A stretch of DNA of 64,000 bases from Gavia stellata (Eukaryota > Chordata > Aves > Gaviiformes > Gaviidae), in assembly GCF_030936135.1 (NCBI RefSeq), contig NC_082613.1:1426001-1490000 (forward strand), read 5' to 3'. Both the position numbers and the translations under genes were made by a program. The notes beneath the pieces are model-generated. The model was given only the letters and a program-made list of their open reading frames with translations. It was not told the DNA's origin and ran no database searches. Shown one piece after another: positions 1 to 11,543 of this stretch (its first letter is position 1; every line of letters begins with the position of its first letter).

Positions 1-507
1 GGTGCAGGATCCGTCCAGCTCCCGCTGGGGTGCAGGCAGCTCCGGCTGCTCAGGATGTGGCGGGCAGGACACGGGGACGGCATCTGGCCCATGAGTCAGG
101 CTGACAAACTGGGCTGGGGAGGAAGCACGCACCCAAGGGATCCTTAATGATGGCACGTGTGGCGCTGGGTGCCTCCCTGAGGAGCCGGAAACCGGGGGGT
201 GACAGGGACCCCGGGCACCCGCTCCGGGACAGGGTTCGCCCTCGGGGAAAACGCTGCGGGAACTGGATCCCCGCCAGCGGCTGGGACCGGCTGTGCTGCC
301 AGATTCCTGAGCCCAGCGTGTCCAGGGCTTGGTCTAAATTTGCTGCTATTGCCAAGGAGAGGGGGGGCCCCCACCAGCCCCCCGCCAGGCACGGGGCCGA
401 GCAGCCGGCGTGCCCCTCCAGGCGCTGCTGGCCCTCGGCTTGATCCTGGCATGCCGCGACCTGCGTGGCTGAGACCTGCCGTGGCTGCGTGGCCGTCCAA
501 AGCCCTG

Positions 508-692
508 TATGCTCGTGTGTGCACGTGTGATTGTGTGCACGTGTGTCCAAGTGTGCATGCGTGTTTGTGTGCGTGCACGTCCATGTGTGCATGCACGTCC
601 ATATGCCTGCATGCTTGTGTGTCCATGTGTTCATGTGCACATGTGTTTGTGTGCATGCATGTCCATGTGCATGCGTGTGTGCGCACAGATGC
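508..692. repeat. TG/CA-rich imperfect microsatellite
   Basis: Alternating purine-pyrimidine tract of TGTG, TGCATG and CACGTG units on the plus strand. It is interrupted rather than pure. The chance peptides in all frames are Cys/Val/His-rich because of this repeat. Confidence 0.8.
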
Positions 693-2178
693 ACGGACAG
701 GAGGAGCTGCGTTCCCGAGGCAGGAGTCTTCATCTGACCCGGCACCCACGGGACTGACTGCATGAAACGCCAGTGCAGCCGCGGCGAGGTGACATGTGCC
801 CCCCTTGAGAATGCCCCCCCTTTGCGCGTCCCTGCTGGGGACAGCAGGACAGTCCCAGCGCTCCCTATCACTTTCCCTGGCAGCTGCCTCTCGCCGGCTC
901 CGGTTTCGGTGGGGAGCCGCAGCTGAGCCCGTCTGTTATTTCTAGAGAGGAGGGATGGCTGGGGAGGGTGTCCATCGCCCTCGCCCCCCCCATGCTGGGG
1001 TCTCCCATGGGTGCCCCACGTGCAGGCAGGGGCTGCAGGCAGGCAGCCGGGAGAGAGAGAAACCCGGCAGCACCCCAGTCTGGGGAGCCAGGCCCAGCAC
1101 CCTGGGGCGGGGGCCGCCCCCCCAACTTGGCACAGCTGTGCACCCAGGTGCAGCCGTGCCGCGCCAGCCACTGGCAGGGTGCAGGGGGCCGGGGGGGGGC
1201 CGGGCCCATGGCTGCGCTGGGACTGTTGCTGCCTGCAGTGCCGCTCGCTGGGAGTGGGGCGAGGCTTGCGGGCGGCCCCCCCACCCTGTATTTTCCATTT
1301 TTTAATTATGCCGCACAGCCCCACTGATGAGCATCTTCTGGAAGTGCCAACTACGTCACGTGCTTTAATCACCGTTAATTAGCAAATGCCTCGGGATGGC
1401 GTTGAGGGCAGGGCGTCAGCAGCCTCGCCGCCGCGTGCGCAGCTGGTGCCAGTGCCAGCACCCTGCCAGCGGGTCCCACCGTCCCGACGGGGAGGACAAC
1501 ACGTCCTTGTGTCCCTTGCGCCACCCCAGGGCACTGGCCCTGTCCCCCCGGGGAGCTGCGGTGGGCGCCGGGGTTAGGTGGCAGCGGAGGGTCCCCTGGC
1601 ACCTCTGCTCCTCGGCTCTGTGGGGTCTCTGCTGTCACCCACCCGGCGAACCACTGCCCGGGGCGAGAGGGACCCGTTTTGGGGAGGGAGGCACAGGGGC
1701 GCCTGGGTGTCATGGGGGCAGCAGGTCCCTGGCAGCTGCCACCGCTGTCGCCAGTCCCCAGGGCTTGGGTGCCAGTGGGACGGGTGACCTGGGGACCCAG
1801 TGGGGCACCCCTGTCCCCCAGGGGTGAGGGTGCTGCGGGGATCTGCCACGGGGCTGTGGGGGGCCTCCAGTGGCAACGGGGCCAAGAGGGATGGAGACAG
1901 GGGCTGCAGGGGGACAGGGACACCTGCAGAAGGGTGACAGGGACAGGCTGTGAGCGGGTGTCACCGAGCCCAGCCCTCCCGCAGGCTCACCCATGCACTG
2001 AGCTGCCCAGGGCTCAGGGTCCCCTGGGCATGCCCGGGGTCCGTCTGTCCTGCCCTGTCCTGCAGCCCTTCTGCCCACCCTTTTGTCCCAGCTGCTGAAA
2101 CACGGGGATGGGTGCCTGTCCCGGGGCAGTGGGGTGCGGGGACCCCCCCGCCCGCTCCCGCCCCGCCGCCGCTTGGAA

Positions 2179-2206
2179 AATAAATATCTCTTAGTACAAA
2201 AATAAA
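2179..2206 (+). promoter_or_regulatory. Two plus-strand AATAAA signals
   Basis: AATAAA at 2179-2184 and again at 2201-2206, in a short AT-rich patch within GC-rich DNA. The pair could be the polyadenylation signal of a plus-strand gene that starts left of the window, FAM110A by human synteny. No coding end of such a gene is visible, so this is a weak call. Confidence 0.25.
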
Positions 2207-2926
2207 CACGCCTCCAGCCCAAACTGCAGCAGCTCGGGGGGGTGGGCAGGAGGCCCCAGTGCTGCTGGCCGGAGACCCCGCTGCCCAGCGCCCCGCTCTT
2301 CCCAGGCTGCTCCCAAACGTGCCCTCAGCGCGGGTTTGCCATCTCAACGCAACTGCGGGCGAGGGGGCTCAGCCCCGTGCCCCACTTCCCCCTCCTGCAC
2401 CCCCATCTCCTCCCTCCCCTGCCCCAGCTCAAACACCCCCCACCCAAAAGCCGCCCCCAGGACCCTTCCCACCACCTCCCACCCCCCAGCCCCATCTCAG
2501 ACTGCAGCCCCCTCCCCACCCGTGACCCCTCAGCTCCATCCTGCCCGTCCCGGGGATCTGCCAAGGCCCTGCCAGCGCTGCCGCCCCCAGCTGTCCATCC
2601 CAGCTTGGGGACAGACCCCCAGGTCCCCTCAGGTTTCCCAAAGACTCCCCCTGCTCCTGCTACCCCGTGCAGGGGGTTCCGGGGGGGTCTTGGACCCGCA
2701 TCCCTGGGTGACGGAGGTGCCGTGGGGAGCTGGAGGCTCAGCCCCTCTCCGCGACGCACAGGATGTCAGAGGATGGGATAAAAAAGAGTAAAAAACCAGT
2801 AACTGGGAGAAAAGCTTCCCTGCGGTGGCCGGGAGGGCTCAGTCTCCCCCAGCCATCCCTTCTCCCGGCCCCCTCCCTCTGTGCCAGGCTGGCACCAGTT
2901 GCGGTGCCACGCCGGCTGCCGACACG

Positions 2927-3087
2927 CTAGAAGCTGGCGGGTCGTATCAGCATGCGGGTGCCCTTCAGGGAGTAGCTGGGCCCCTGGAAGTGGTGCCAGC
3001 GGATGCCGTTGAGCTTGCGGATGTTGTGCCGGGCCGGGTAGTAGATGCCGTTCAGGTTGGAGAGGCCGCAGGCGTCGAACCACCAGC
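2927..3087 (-). CDS. ANGPT4: ANGPT4 exon 9 (receptor-binding end, stop)
   Basis: 161 bp, residues 450-502. Reads WWFDACGLSNLNGIYY and GPSYSLKGTRMLIRPASF, then TAG at 2927-2929. Family members usually end RPLDF or RPLDI, so the RPASF ending is slightly divergent. Confidence 0.94.
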
Positions 3088-6000
3088 CTGCGAGGAGGGA
3101 GCAGGGTGGGAGGGTGGCACCCCGGGTGGGCACCCACAGGGGCTGCGTGGGTGTCGTCCCACCGCTCGCTCACCTCCCGACAGCATCTGGGCGCACTTGC
3201 AGAGGCAGTTGTCATTGTCGGCGTCGCGGGTGCTGAAGCGGGTGCCCTGCAGTGCCATGCCGCTCTGCTGCCCGGCCGTGCCGCTGTAGTCCTGCAGCGA
3301 CAGCCTGCCGCCCGCCGTGGCGCGGCATGGCCACGGCCACCATCAGTGCCGGCTGGCTGCTGCTGGGGGGGGTGACAAAGCCCCTCAGCCCTGCTCAGGG
3401 GGAGTCGAAGGCCACGGGATGCCATGAGCTGAGCAAGGGCCGGCACGGAGGGACGCAGGCAGAGATCCTGCAGCTCCAGCTTGACCTGGGTCTGCCGGCT
3501 TGGAGGGCCTGTCCTGGGGGTCCCCAAGGGTGGAGGCTGTGCTACGCTGGGGCAGAGAGGACACCCCCACGAGGCTCCTCAGGTCCTCTTTGCTGGGGGT
3601 CAGCTCGGTGCATGCACAGGATCCATGGTGCAGGAGATCTCCAGGGTCTGGTCCTATCTCCAGCCCAGCACCGCAGCACCCAGCTGCCTGCCACCCCTCC
3701 TGCCTGCAGCCAGGCTGAGGTTCCTGGGAGCACACGCCGTCCTTGCAAGCCGGCGGCAGGAGCGCAGCATCCCTCCCCGGACACGGGCGTAGCAGCCTGG
3801 GGGTGCCCAGCACCCCCTGGGAATGCCCGACGGCTGCAGCTGTGTCACCCCCATTTGCCCAAGTGTCCAGCCACGGTGCGAGTGCCCCGGCTGCCTGCTG
3901 GCACCGTGCCTGGCTGCCAGCCAGGGCGGGAGATCCCATGGCCTTGATGCAATTTCATACATTAAAAATCTGGGGAGCCCGGGGAGAGAAGAAGGAGCGG
4001 GCAGTGCAGCGATGCCCTCCTGGAGCTCTGCTGAGCCGTAACCCCCCTGGGAAATCCCAGTGAAGCCCCGTGTGATCCTGCACCCCCCGGGGCCACGTGC
4101 CTCCCTGAGACACCACAACCAGCCCTTGCCCGTGGTCACCACTGCCCGTGGGGCTTGGGGACAGCCAGAGACATCGAGGGCTGGGCGGCCACCCGCGCGG
4201 TGCCTCCCTCCTACCTGTAAAGCTGCCGCTCGCTCCCCAGCTGGAATTTCCCATAGTGGGCATAGACCTGGCCGCCTTCCCAGTCCTGCAGCTCGATGCG
4301 CAGGACGTAGGGCACCTGGCTCGTCAGGAGGTGCACAGCCTCGTTACCCAGCCAGTACTCGCCCGCTGCGTTCCCGAAGCCCTGGGGGAGCAGCGGGGTG
4401 GGTGAGCGCAGAGTGCCTGCAGTGCCCCAGGGTGCCCCCCTCCCCGGGCGGCCACAGACCTGCTTGTACTCCCTCCAGCTCCTCTGGAAGCTGACGCTGC
4501 CGTTGGTGCGGAGCTGGATGACGGTCCAGCCCCCTCGGTCCATCTCCATGTCACAGTACGCCTGCAGCGGGGAGAGCCGGGACGGGCTGCAGAGCGGGGC
4601 GATGAGGGCTGGGTCGGGGTGGGCAGCTGGATGCGTCGGCCCCCCTGGGCTGGGCAGCTCAGCATGGGTGCTGCATGGGTGCTAGAACTTGCCGAGGGGC
4701 TGGCAAGCATGTGCCATGCCCAGTGCCTGGCTGGGGGGGGTGTCTCTCCTCCCTCTGTAGCCGTGGGCAGGGGCTGGGGCACGGTGCTTATGGGTGGGCT
4801 GTGGGGGTGCCTTTGAAATCAATTTTACCCCCCGCCTTCTGCCCCTCTGCAGCCCATGAGTCACCTCAGCCCCCACGGCCAGACGGAGAGGGGGGCACTG
4901 CCACAGCAGGAGGGGTTGGGATGTGCCCGTCCCACAGGGACACCCACTGTGGAATGGGGCTAGTGTGTACTGGGTGGCACCGAGTGGCACTGGGGTGCTG
5001 CGCTGGGAGCCCTCTCTGGGCTGCGCTCACCTTTTTGGGCTCGCTGAGGTTGGCGATGTGGAGGGTGTAGACCCCACTGGCGTGGTTGCCCGCCCGGCGC
5101 ACCTCGGCGCAGTCCTGGAAGAGCTGCTCCTGCCCAGGCAGCGGGGCTGCGGCAGAGGGGACGGTGAGACGGCAGAAACCCCACCAGCCCTACAGCCCTG
5201 CCTGGTTTTGTTGCTCTTCCCCGCTCCTTTTGGATGCTTTAGTGCCCATGGATTATTTTTCTTTCTTCCATGTCGTCTCCCTGGGGCTGAGTGAGGCAGC
5301 GGCTGCGATGCACCGGGGCCGCCGCCAGCCTAAGCCTGGGGATTTGCCATGTCCTGACTCTGGGGACAGAGTTGGGACACGGACCCTCCCCTGGGGACTC
5401 GGAGCTGCTCCATGGGTGCAATGCAGGGCTCATTTTTGGGGTGAAATCCCCCATGCCTGAGCTGAGCGCAGGGGCCCTGCACCTTCACGGGAGGGGGGCA
5501 AGGAGCTCTCCCGCTGCCTGCACCCTGCCCGTGTGCCCCGGCTCACCTCTGCCCTGGGAGACGAGGCGCACCAGGCTCTGCACCGACTCGAGGAGCTGGA
5601 GCTGCTGGCGCTGGAGCAGGCTGGTGTTGACGCTGGCGGCCAGCAGCGACTTCTCCAGCTCCTCGATGGTGCCGCTTTGCCGGCTCACCAGGCGCTGCAG
5701 CTTCTCCTTCTCCGAGCGGGCTCCCGCCAGCTCCTCCTCGTGCTTCGTCTCCATCTCCAGCACCCGCACCTCCAGGATGCTGAAAGGGAGAGGCAGCGGT
5801 GACAGGGCGGCTGTGCCTGTGCCGAGCAGCCCAGCGTGGAGCGGGCGGCAGAGAGGACCCAGCCCCAGCTGTGGTGCCCTGGCACATCTGCGGGGACCCA
5901 GAACTGTCCCCGTCCCCTGCCGCCCTCGCTGAATCGCACCCCGCCGGGCACCCCTGGGACGTGCTTAGCTAGGGGGAAACAAAGCCCGAGGGGCTGTGCC

Positions 6001-9000
6001 GGGGCTGTGCAATCCCCCAGGGACCCCAGCCAGCCCCTGGAGGGGTCCAAGCCCCCCCAAAGTGCAGCCGCGCTCCTGGGGAGGGAGACACCAGCCTCCC
6101 CCTGGGGCCTGGGGGCTGCGGGGGTCCCCGAGCTGCCCCAGGCCCTACTTGTTCCTGTTCTGCAGCTTGTGGATCTCGTTCGTCTGCAGCAGCAGCTGCT
6201 TCTCCAGCTTGGTGGTGGACAGGGAGTTCTCCTGCAGCTGCATCTCGATGCGCGACGTCTGGTTCAGCACCTGCCCCAGGAGCGGAGGGGAGCGTTGGCG
6301 TGAGCAGTCAGGGCCACGTCACGTCCTCGGTGTCACCGGGCTCATGGCTCCCCGGCACACAACCCCGGTACCTCTGTGCACCGGTGCATTAAACCGTGCA
6401 TCACCTCGGGGAATCGCCCCACTTTTAGTAGCAGAGAAACCATGTTGCCCACCGCGGTCCCAGAGGTGGTGGGGACATGGGGACACACGTGCCATGCGCC
6501 CCGGCCACCCCTTACCTGGGCCTCCACGTCGGTGAGCTTGCGGCTCTGCTCGGCGCTCTGGTTGAGGAGGGTGCTGCCGATCTCCAGCATGGTGGCGGTC
6601 TGGTTCTGCACCGCCGTCTGCCGCAGCTGAGCCATCTCCGGCTTCATGCTTGTCTGGATGTAGCTCTCCAGCTGCAGAGGGGAGCGGGAATGCAGTGGGT
6701 CATTCAGGGAGCTCGCCAGGTCCTCCCTCGACGCCCCGGCTGAGCCTGGCAGTGCTCGGCACAGCCCCCAGGCACATCCCTGGAAGTCTTTCAGCATGGC
6801 ACAACCCATCTCCAGGCCCTTTGAAGCTTATCGGGAAGACGGAGCGAGCTGCCCACAGGCTGCACTGCCTCGGGGGACCCCCCTCGGGCACCGGCTGCCA
6901 AGATTCCCGGGCTGTGGTGCCGGCTGGTTTCCTCTCGCCGGGACCTGGCACGGGCTTGTGTGCGCCCAGGTGTGCTGGCAAGCTGGGGTGGCCTGTGCAG
7001 AGCAGTCGGGCAGGGAGCGGCTGGCATCGGCATCGGCATCAGCTGCCAGTCCCCAGCCTTCGGTTTCCCAGGGTTGGGGACACAGAGGGTGGGAGGCCAC
7101 CATCGGCCGGGGAAGGTGGGTGTCCGGTGCCCGGTGCTGCCCCGCCATGGGGAAGCGCTCGGGGCTGGGAAGAAGCCGGCTGCGGACACAGCTGAGATGT
7201 CGCTTCCGCTTTCCCAGCCCGCGGGGGAGCTGCCTTTCCCAAAGGCTTTTCTATTTCTGGCGGCCCCGCCATGAGGTTCCCATTCGGTCCCTCCCGGGGG
7301 CGACGGCCTCGGCGGGGGCACGGTCCCTCGGCGGGGGCCGGGGGGAGCGGAAGGGGCCGCGCTGCTGCCCACGCTGGGAAAGCAGCCCCCAAGAGCGGGA
7401 GGGGATGGGGGCTGCCCGGCTCCCTCCACCCCACAGATCCCGCTGTCCCCGCACCACCCGCCTCCTGCTCCCTGCCCAACTTCCCAGCCGGTGCAGGCAG
7501 AGCCCCGCATCCCTGTGCATCTCGCGGGGCTGCGGACCAGGCGGGACCGGCCAGGGTGGGATGGTGCTCTCCTGGGTGGCGTGCCTGGCAGGCAGCGGTG
7601 CCGGGATGATCGGCACGGGAGCGGGGCCGGCAGCGGGCCCAGGCGCAGGGCTCAGCTCTGCACTTGTTTGCGCATGATGAAATCTCGCTGGCAGCGGCGA
7701 GGCCCCGTCCCCTCCTCCCCAGACCCCGGCAGCGGTGAAACCGTCACCCCGCCGTGAGCACCCATGGGGGGCAGGAGGGTCCTGGGGCTGGGCGTCCCGG
7801 CCAGCACTGCCTGCACCCCACTTCCCCAGGGATTTTCCCCTCGCGGGAATGTGCTTGTGGGGAGGAAGTGGGGAAAGGTCGGAGAGCCGCGTCTGGAAAA
7901 CATTTCCCCGAGCTGAGTGATTGCTGGAGAGTTTCCCTTTAACCACGTCGTTAATCTTGTTGCTTCACAGGGCTCGGGGAGGCCTTTTCTCCCTCTTAAT
8001 CTTACTTTTTTTTTTTTTTTTTAAATAAACATATCTCCGAGCCTGAGGGCAGTACATACCCATGGAAAAGGTCAGGCTGGCACGGGGAGGCCTGGGCGCA
8101 GCCGGAGAAGGAGCCCCGGCTCCCGGCCCCTGGCCCTGGCAGCTCCCTGGGAGCAGCTGGGGCTGGAGGGGGGCACAGCGTCCCCAGCCACGGGTGGCAC
8201 AGGGGACCCAAGTGGGACAGGCTCTGTGCAGAGGGCGGGGACACCAGGATCATCCCCGCTTCGCCCCACGGGTGCTGAGGTGAGCTGGGCTCTCCTGGGC
8301 TTGGAGGGGTCCCACCAGCCTTATTCCTCCCCAAGAAGGGCAGAGCAGCTGGGGGGGACACCGTGGTGCTGTGGGTCACCCCAAAAGGCTGCCCTGGAGC
8401 AGGAGGAATGCCGGCCACCCTGCTGTCCCGGTGCTGGGGGCCCCTTGCCCGTGGCTGGATAGTCCTGTGCCACTTTCTTGCAGCCACATCCCTCCCCTGC
8501 CCCTGTCCCCATCCTGCCCCGGCATTTCTATGCATCCCACAAGGACAATCTGGGGGGGCCCCAGGGCCAGAGGTGGTGAGGGAAGCCCCCTGCACCCATG
8601 CCAGGGTGGGCAGCACCAGCCCCTGTGCCATGGGTGCCTCAGAGCTGCCAACCCACCACTGCCCCACTGGGGACCCCGTCCCACCCCGAGCCCCCCCCGG
8701 GACCCCGTCCTGCCCTGAGCCCCCCCCAGACCCAGTGGCTCCATCAAATGTTTGTGTTTAAATGAAAATTAATTCCTCCTGAGATGGGAACAGCCGACAG
8801 GACGGTGAGCAGAAGCTGGGTCCCTGTCTCTCCGGCCATGGGGGACGGCTGCAAATGGGGAGGGTGGACCAGCACCCCAGTGCTGCGGATGGGGTCCCTT
8901 GGGGAAGCTGGGTGCTGGGGGAACCCAAGGCCCCCCCCCCCCCCCCCCCCCTAGTCCTGGCACCCAGCAGGGCTCCCTGGGCCAGGGCAGAGCAGACAGG

Positions 9001-11543
9001 GATGCGATGTTGTTTACAATCCGTCCCCAAACCCGATGCCTCTTTCGAGCCCTGGTTTGTTTGTTCAGGCCTGGAGTCCGACCAAAACAAGCCTCCCTGG
9101 GCAGCTCTGCTTAAATTAGGAAAGCCAAGGAACAACAGAAAAAAAATAGCTGCAAGCTGCCCCTAAACGGAGAGGGCCATGCTGCGGGATGGGGCGGGAT
9201 GGGACGGGGTACTGGTTGCCCAGTGCCCCACTGTCTCATGCTCCTTGGAGCTGTGGTGTGGGGCATCGCTGCCCACAGCTGCCCAGATGTGTGGCCCCAC
9301 TTTGCCCACAACTGCCTGCTCCGGGGCAGGGCCATGTGCACCTGCAGTGGGACCCCCGGCCCCCCACCTCACTTGGCCATGCCCAAAGGCTGCCCTCGCC
9401 CCCAGAGAAGCTCAGAGCTCGCCTGGGCACCCCGGGCACAGGGACCCCAGGGCACAGCGACCCCAGTGCGCAGGGACCCCAGGGCACAGGGACCCCAGGG
9501 CACAGGGATGCCAGGGTGCAGGGACCCCAGCGTGCAGGGACCCCAGGGCACAGGGACCCCAGGGCACAGGGACCCCAAGGGCACAGGGATTCCAAGGCGC
9601 AGGGACCCCAGGGCAGGGACCCCAAGGCACAGGGATTCAAGGGTGCAGAGACCCCAGGGCAGGGACCCCAGGGCACAGGGACCCCAACGGCACAGGAATG
9701 AGAGGGCACAGGGACCCCAGCGCAGGGACCCCAGGGCAGGGAGCCCAGGGCGCAGGGACACCAGGGTGCAGGCACCCCAGGGCTGTGCATGCACAGCAGA
9801 CCCAGCAGATCCCACAGTGGTGGAGATCCGCTGGCACCAGCCGGGTGGTGGCTGGCTGTGCCGGTCCCTCTGCGACACCCCGGGCTGGCTTTCAGCAGAG
9901 ACATGGCTCAGCGTTTTCCCAGCTTTTGAGGAATTTTGTCGTCCAGGATGGCTGAGGGGACAGGGGACAGCCCTGCACGTCCCTGCTGCCCGCCCCGTCC
10001 CCCATGGCCAGGAGAGGCTCCCCGAGCAGCGTGGCTGGTGCAGGCCACCCCCAGGACCCCCGCTCTGTGTGTTTGGCCCCAGCCCCGAGCGCTGCAGCGG
10101 CTCAGCATGCACCATCTCACCGTGTCGCTGGCCCTGCTCAGCCGGGGCCATCATCCAGGAAATCGGGGTGCAGAGGCACGCAGGTCCCATTGCACCCTGG
10201 CAGGACACCACCAGGACGTGAATGCGGCTGAGCTGGCGATGCCGCTCGGCTGGAGGGTGAGTGACGGCTGGGGACAAGCTGCTCACCCTGTTATCAGCAC
10301 AGGCACCCAGGGCCCAGTGCCGCTGCCTCACTGGGGTGTGGGGTTTACGGCCCCCCGGGGAGGTGTCCCCCGGGATGAGCTGGCCAGGAGCTATTCCTGG
10401 ATCTGACGCAGGCGGCCCTGCTTGGCAGATGGGGGCTCCGACGGCACTGGCAAGCCCTTGGGAAGCAAATGCTGCTTCCTGCATAGGGTGGCGGGGATGG
10501 GGTGAGCCGGGATGGGGGGCACCCATGTGGGCATGCAGCCCCTGTGGTGTGGCACCCCACTGCCCCTCACTCTGCACCCACCCACCCACCCACATGCCAT
10601 GGGGCCACTTGGGAGCCATGGGTCCCACTCAAAGTCTCACCAAGCTCCAGGAACTTTTGCAAAGCCCATAAGTGGGAAAACGATGAAGCTGGAGAGGTTT
10701 CGGTGGCCCCTGCCCTTCCAGCCCTCGCTCTGCCGCCTGCCAAAACCCTTCCCAAGAGCTTTCCAACAGGGCTGCATCCTGACCCAGAATGGGGAGTGCT
10801 GAGCAGCAAGGGATGCCCGGCACAGTCAGCCCAGCTGGGACCGCGAGGAGCCGTGGCAGGGATGGCAGGGGCATACAGCCGCAGCAGCAAGCACTGGTCA
10901 TCTGCAGCACCCACGAGCTGCAGCACTCACAAGCTGCAGCACCCGCAGCACCCACAGCACCCATCCCCTCCGAGGAGACAGTACAAACAGGCCAGGATCA
11001 GGCCCAGGTTGCAAACCTGCAGGGGAGACGCTGACTTGGCTGCAGCGCTGCTGCTCGGGTGGGCACGAAACCCCTGTGCACCCGGCTCTGCCTCCGGCAG
11101 CCTGGAGCAGGCAGGGAGCTGGAGCAGGCAGCCGGTATGGGGACGCTGCATGCTTGGGTGCTGGAGGCAGACCCCCACCCACGCCACCCTGCTGCGCGTC
11201 CCCCCGCGGCCCCGCACCCTACCTTCAGCAGCCACTGGGTGCTGTTCTCCAGGATCCTCTCAAGGTGCCGCAGGCGCTGGGCAGCCCCGTGGCCGGCGTG
11301 CGTGGTGCCGTCCGGCGAGTCTCGCTGCAGCAGCGCGTTGGCGGGGCCGGGGACGGCGGGGGCAGGCGGGCAGGGCGGCGGGTCGGCCTCGGGCAGCACG
11401 AAGGTGTAGCTGCAATGGCCATGCTGCACCCGGTGGTAACGCCGGCGGCTGCCCCCCTCCAGCGCCCGGCGCTGGGCTCCGGCTGCGCACAGCGCCGTCG
11501 TGGCGCAGGTTAGGGCCACGAGGCCAATGCTGAGTGCCCGCAT
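2927..11543 (-). CDS. ANGPT4: Angiopoietin-4, complete nine-exon CDS
   Basis: Secreted ligand of the endothelial receptor TIE2 (TEK), acting in vessel stability and lymphatic or venous development. Coding exons in transcript order: 11223-11543, 6516-6671, 6149-6270, 5547-5779, 5031-5146, 4460-4561, 4215-4381, 3174-3304, 2927-3087. All borders are GT/AG and the phases join into 502 codons plus TAG; human ANGPT4 is about 503 residues. Residues 1-20 are a signal peptide. The N-terminal part contains the family motif HGHCSYTFVLP and an NSTQWL segment. A coiled coil covers roughly residues 80-275. The fibrinogen-like domain runs from about residue 287 (FQDCAEV) to the end and holds DADNDNCLCKC (433-443), the calcium-loop and cysteine region, and GWWFDACGLSNLNG (about 450-463). 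The matches QLYRLS and CGLSNLNG fit ANGPT4 better than ANGPT1 or ANGPT2, and RSPO4 as neighbour supports this. N-glycosylation sites are visible at N100 and N130. Intron 1 (4.5 kb) holds a 16-bp minisatellite and a poly-C tract. Confidence 0.95.
3174..3304 (-). CDS. ANGPT4: ANGPT4 exon 8 (calcium loop)
   Basis: 131 bp, residues 406-450. Contains YSGTAGQQSG and DADNDNCLCKCAQMLSGG, including the acidic calcium-binding loop and the C-x-C-x-C motif. Confidence 0.94.
4215..4381 (-). CDS. ANGPT4: ANGPT4 exon 7 (fibrinogen-like domain)
   Basis: 167 bp. Begins GFGNAAGEYWLGNE, the strongest fibrinogen-domain signature in the gene, continues with LRIELQDWEG, and ends in the split Arg codon of QLYR. 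Confidence 0.94.
4460..4561 (-). CDS. ANGPT4: ANGPT4 exon 6 (fibrinogen-like domain)
   Basis: 102 bp, residues 317-350. Reads AYCDMEMDRGGWTVIQLR and ends SWREYKQ. The donor is gtctgt, weaker than the others but in frame and at the conserved position. Confidence 0.92.
5031..5146 (-). CDS. ANGPT4: ANGPT4 exon 5 (start of fibrinogen-like domain)
   Basis: 116 bp, residues 278-316. FQDCAEVRRAGNHASGVYTL opens the fibrinogen-related domain; its Cys is about residue 290. The exon ends SEPKK in phase 0. Confidence 0.93.
5547..5779 (-). CDS. ANGPT4: ANGPT4 exon 4 (coiled coil)
   Basis: 233 bp, residues 200-277. Contains VLEMETKHEEELAGARSEK and LVSRQSGTIEELEKSLL, the end of the coiled coil and the linker. 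The acceptor is ctttcag and the donor is gtgagc. Confidence 0.93.
6149..6270 (-). CDS. ANGPT4: ANGPT4 exon 3 (coiled coil)
   Basis: 122 bp. Begins VLNQTSRIEMQLQEN and ends with two bases of a split Asn codon. Heptad-like Leu spacing supports the coiled coil. The donor is gtaggg. Confidence 0.93.
6516..6671 (-). CDS. ANGPT4: ANGPT4 exon 2 (coiled coil)
   Basis: Residues 108-159, 156 bp, phase 0 at both ends. It reads LESYIQTSMKPEMAQL and continues through QNQTATMLEIG to KLTDVEAQ, close to the equivalent exon of ANGPT1. The donor is gtaagg. Confidence 0.93.
7993..8026. repeat. Poly-T run followed by AAATAAA, ANGPT4 intron 1
   Basis: A run of about 18 T followed by AAATAAAC on the plus strand. 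It could be the tail of an old retroposed copy on the minus strand, but no element body is recognisable beside it. Confidence 0.4.
8931..8951. repeat. Poly-C run of 21 bases, ANGPT4 intron 1
   Basis: A pure cytosine run of 21 on the plus strand, that is, a G-run in the ANGPT4 transcript. Its length in the assembly may be uncertain. Confidence 0.85.
9430..9785. repeat. 16-bp G/C-rich minisatellite, ANGPT4 intron 1
   Basis: About 20 copies of a unit close to CAGGGACCCCAGGGCA, with small length variants of 12-17 bp. It explains the open frames of Pro/Gly/Thr repeats read here on both strands; none is a gene. Confidence 0.9.
11223..11543 (-). CDS. ANGPT4: ANGPT4 exon 1 (start codon, signal peptide)
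   Basis: Encodes residues 1-107. The start is the ATG at 11541-11543, which gives a hydrophobic signal peptide beginning MRALSIGLVALTC. The HGHCSYTF motif and the end NSTQWLLK are family hallmarks. The donor reads AAG followed by gtaggg and the exon ends in phase 0. Confidence 0.93.

Larger units (their letters stand above)
1..2926. other. Non-coding stretch left of ANGPT4
   Basis: No coding exon could be supported here. Open frames exist on both strands, but they follow from the scarcity of stop codons in GC-rich DNA and show no domain or splice logic. The stretch should include the 3' UTR of ANGPT4 on the minus strand. No AATAAA is visible on that strand before the window edge. The nearest variants are ATTAAA at 1364-1369 and 1301-1306. 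In human the left neighbour of ANGPT4 is FAM110A on the plus strand, so a plus-strand 3' UTR could also lie here; that is inference only. Confidence 0.5.

Noticed and set aside
50-1372. 440-residue minus-strand open frame at the left edge
   Set aside because: Crosses a TG microsatellite and GC-rich DNA; no domain and no splice structure. Treated as chance.
7993-8026. Poly-T plus AAATAAA as the tail of a retroposon
   Set aside because: No LINE or SINE body or target-site duplication is recognisable beside it.
9199-10628. Long open frames on both strands over the 9.4-9.8 kb repeat
   Set aside because: Both follow the 16-bp minisatellite, whose period keeps frames open and gives repeated GTPGHRDP-type peptides.
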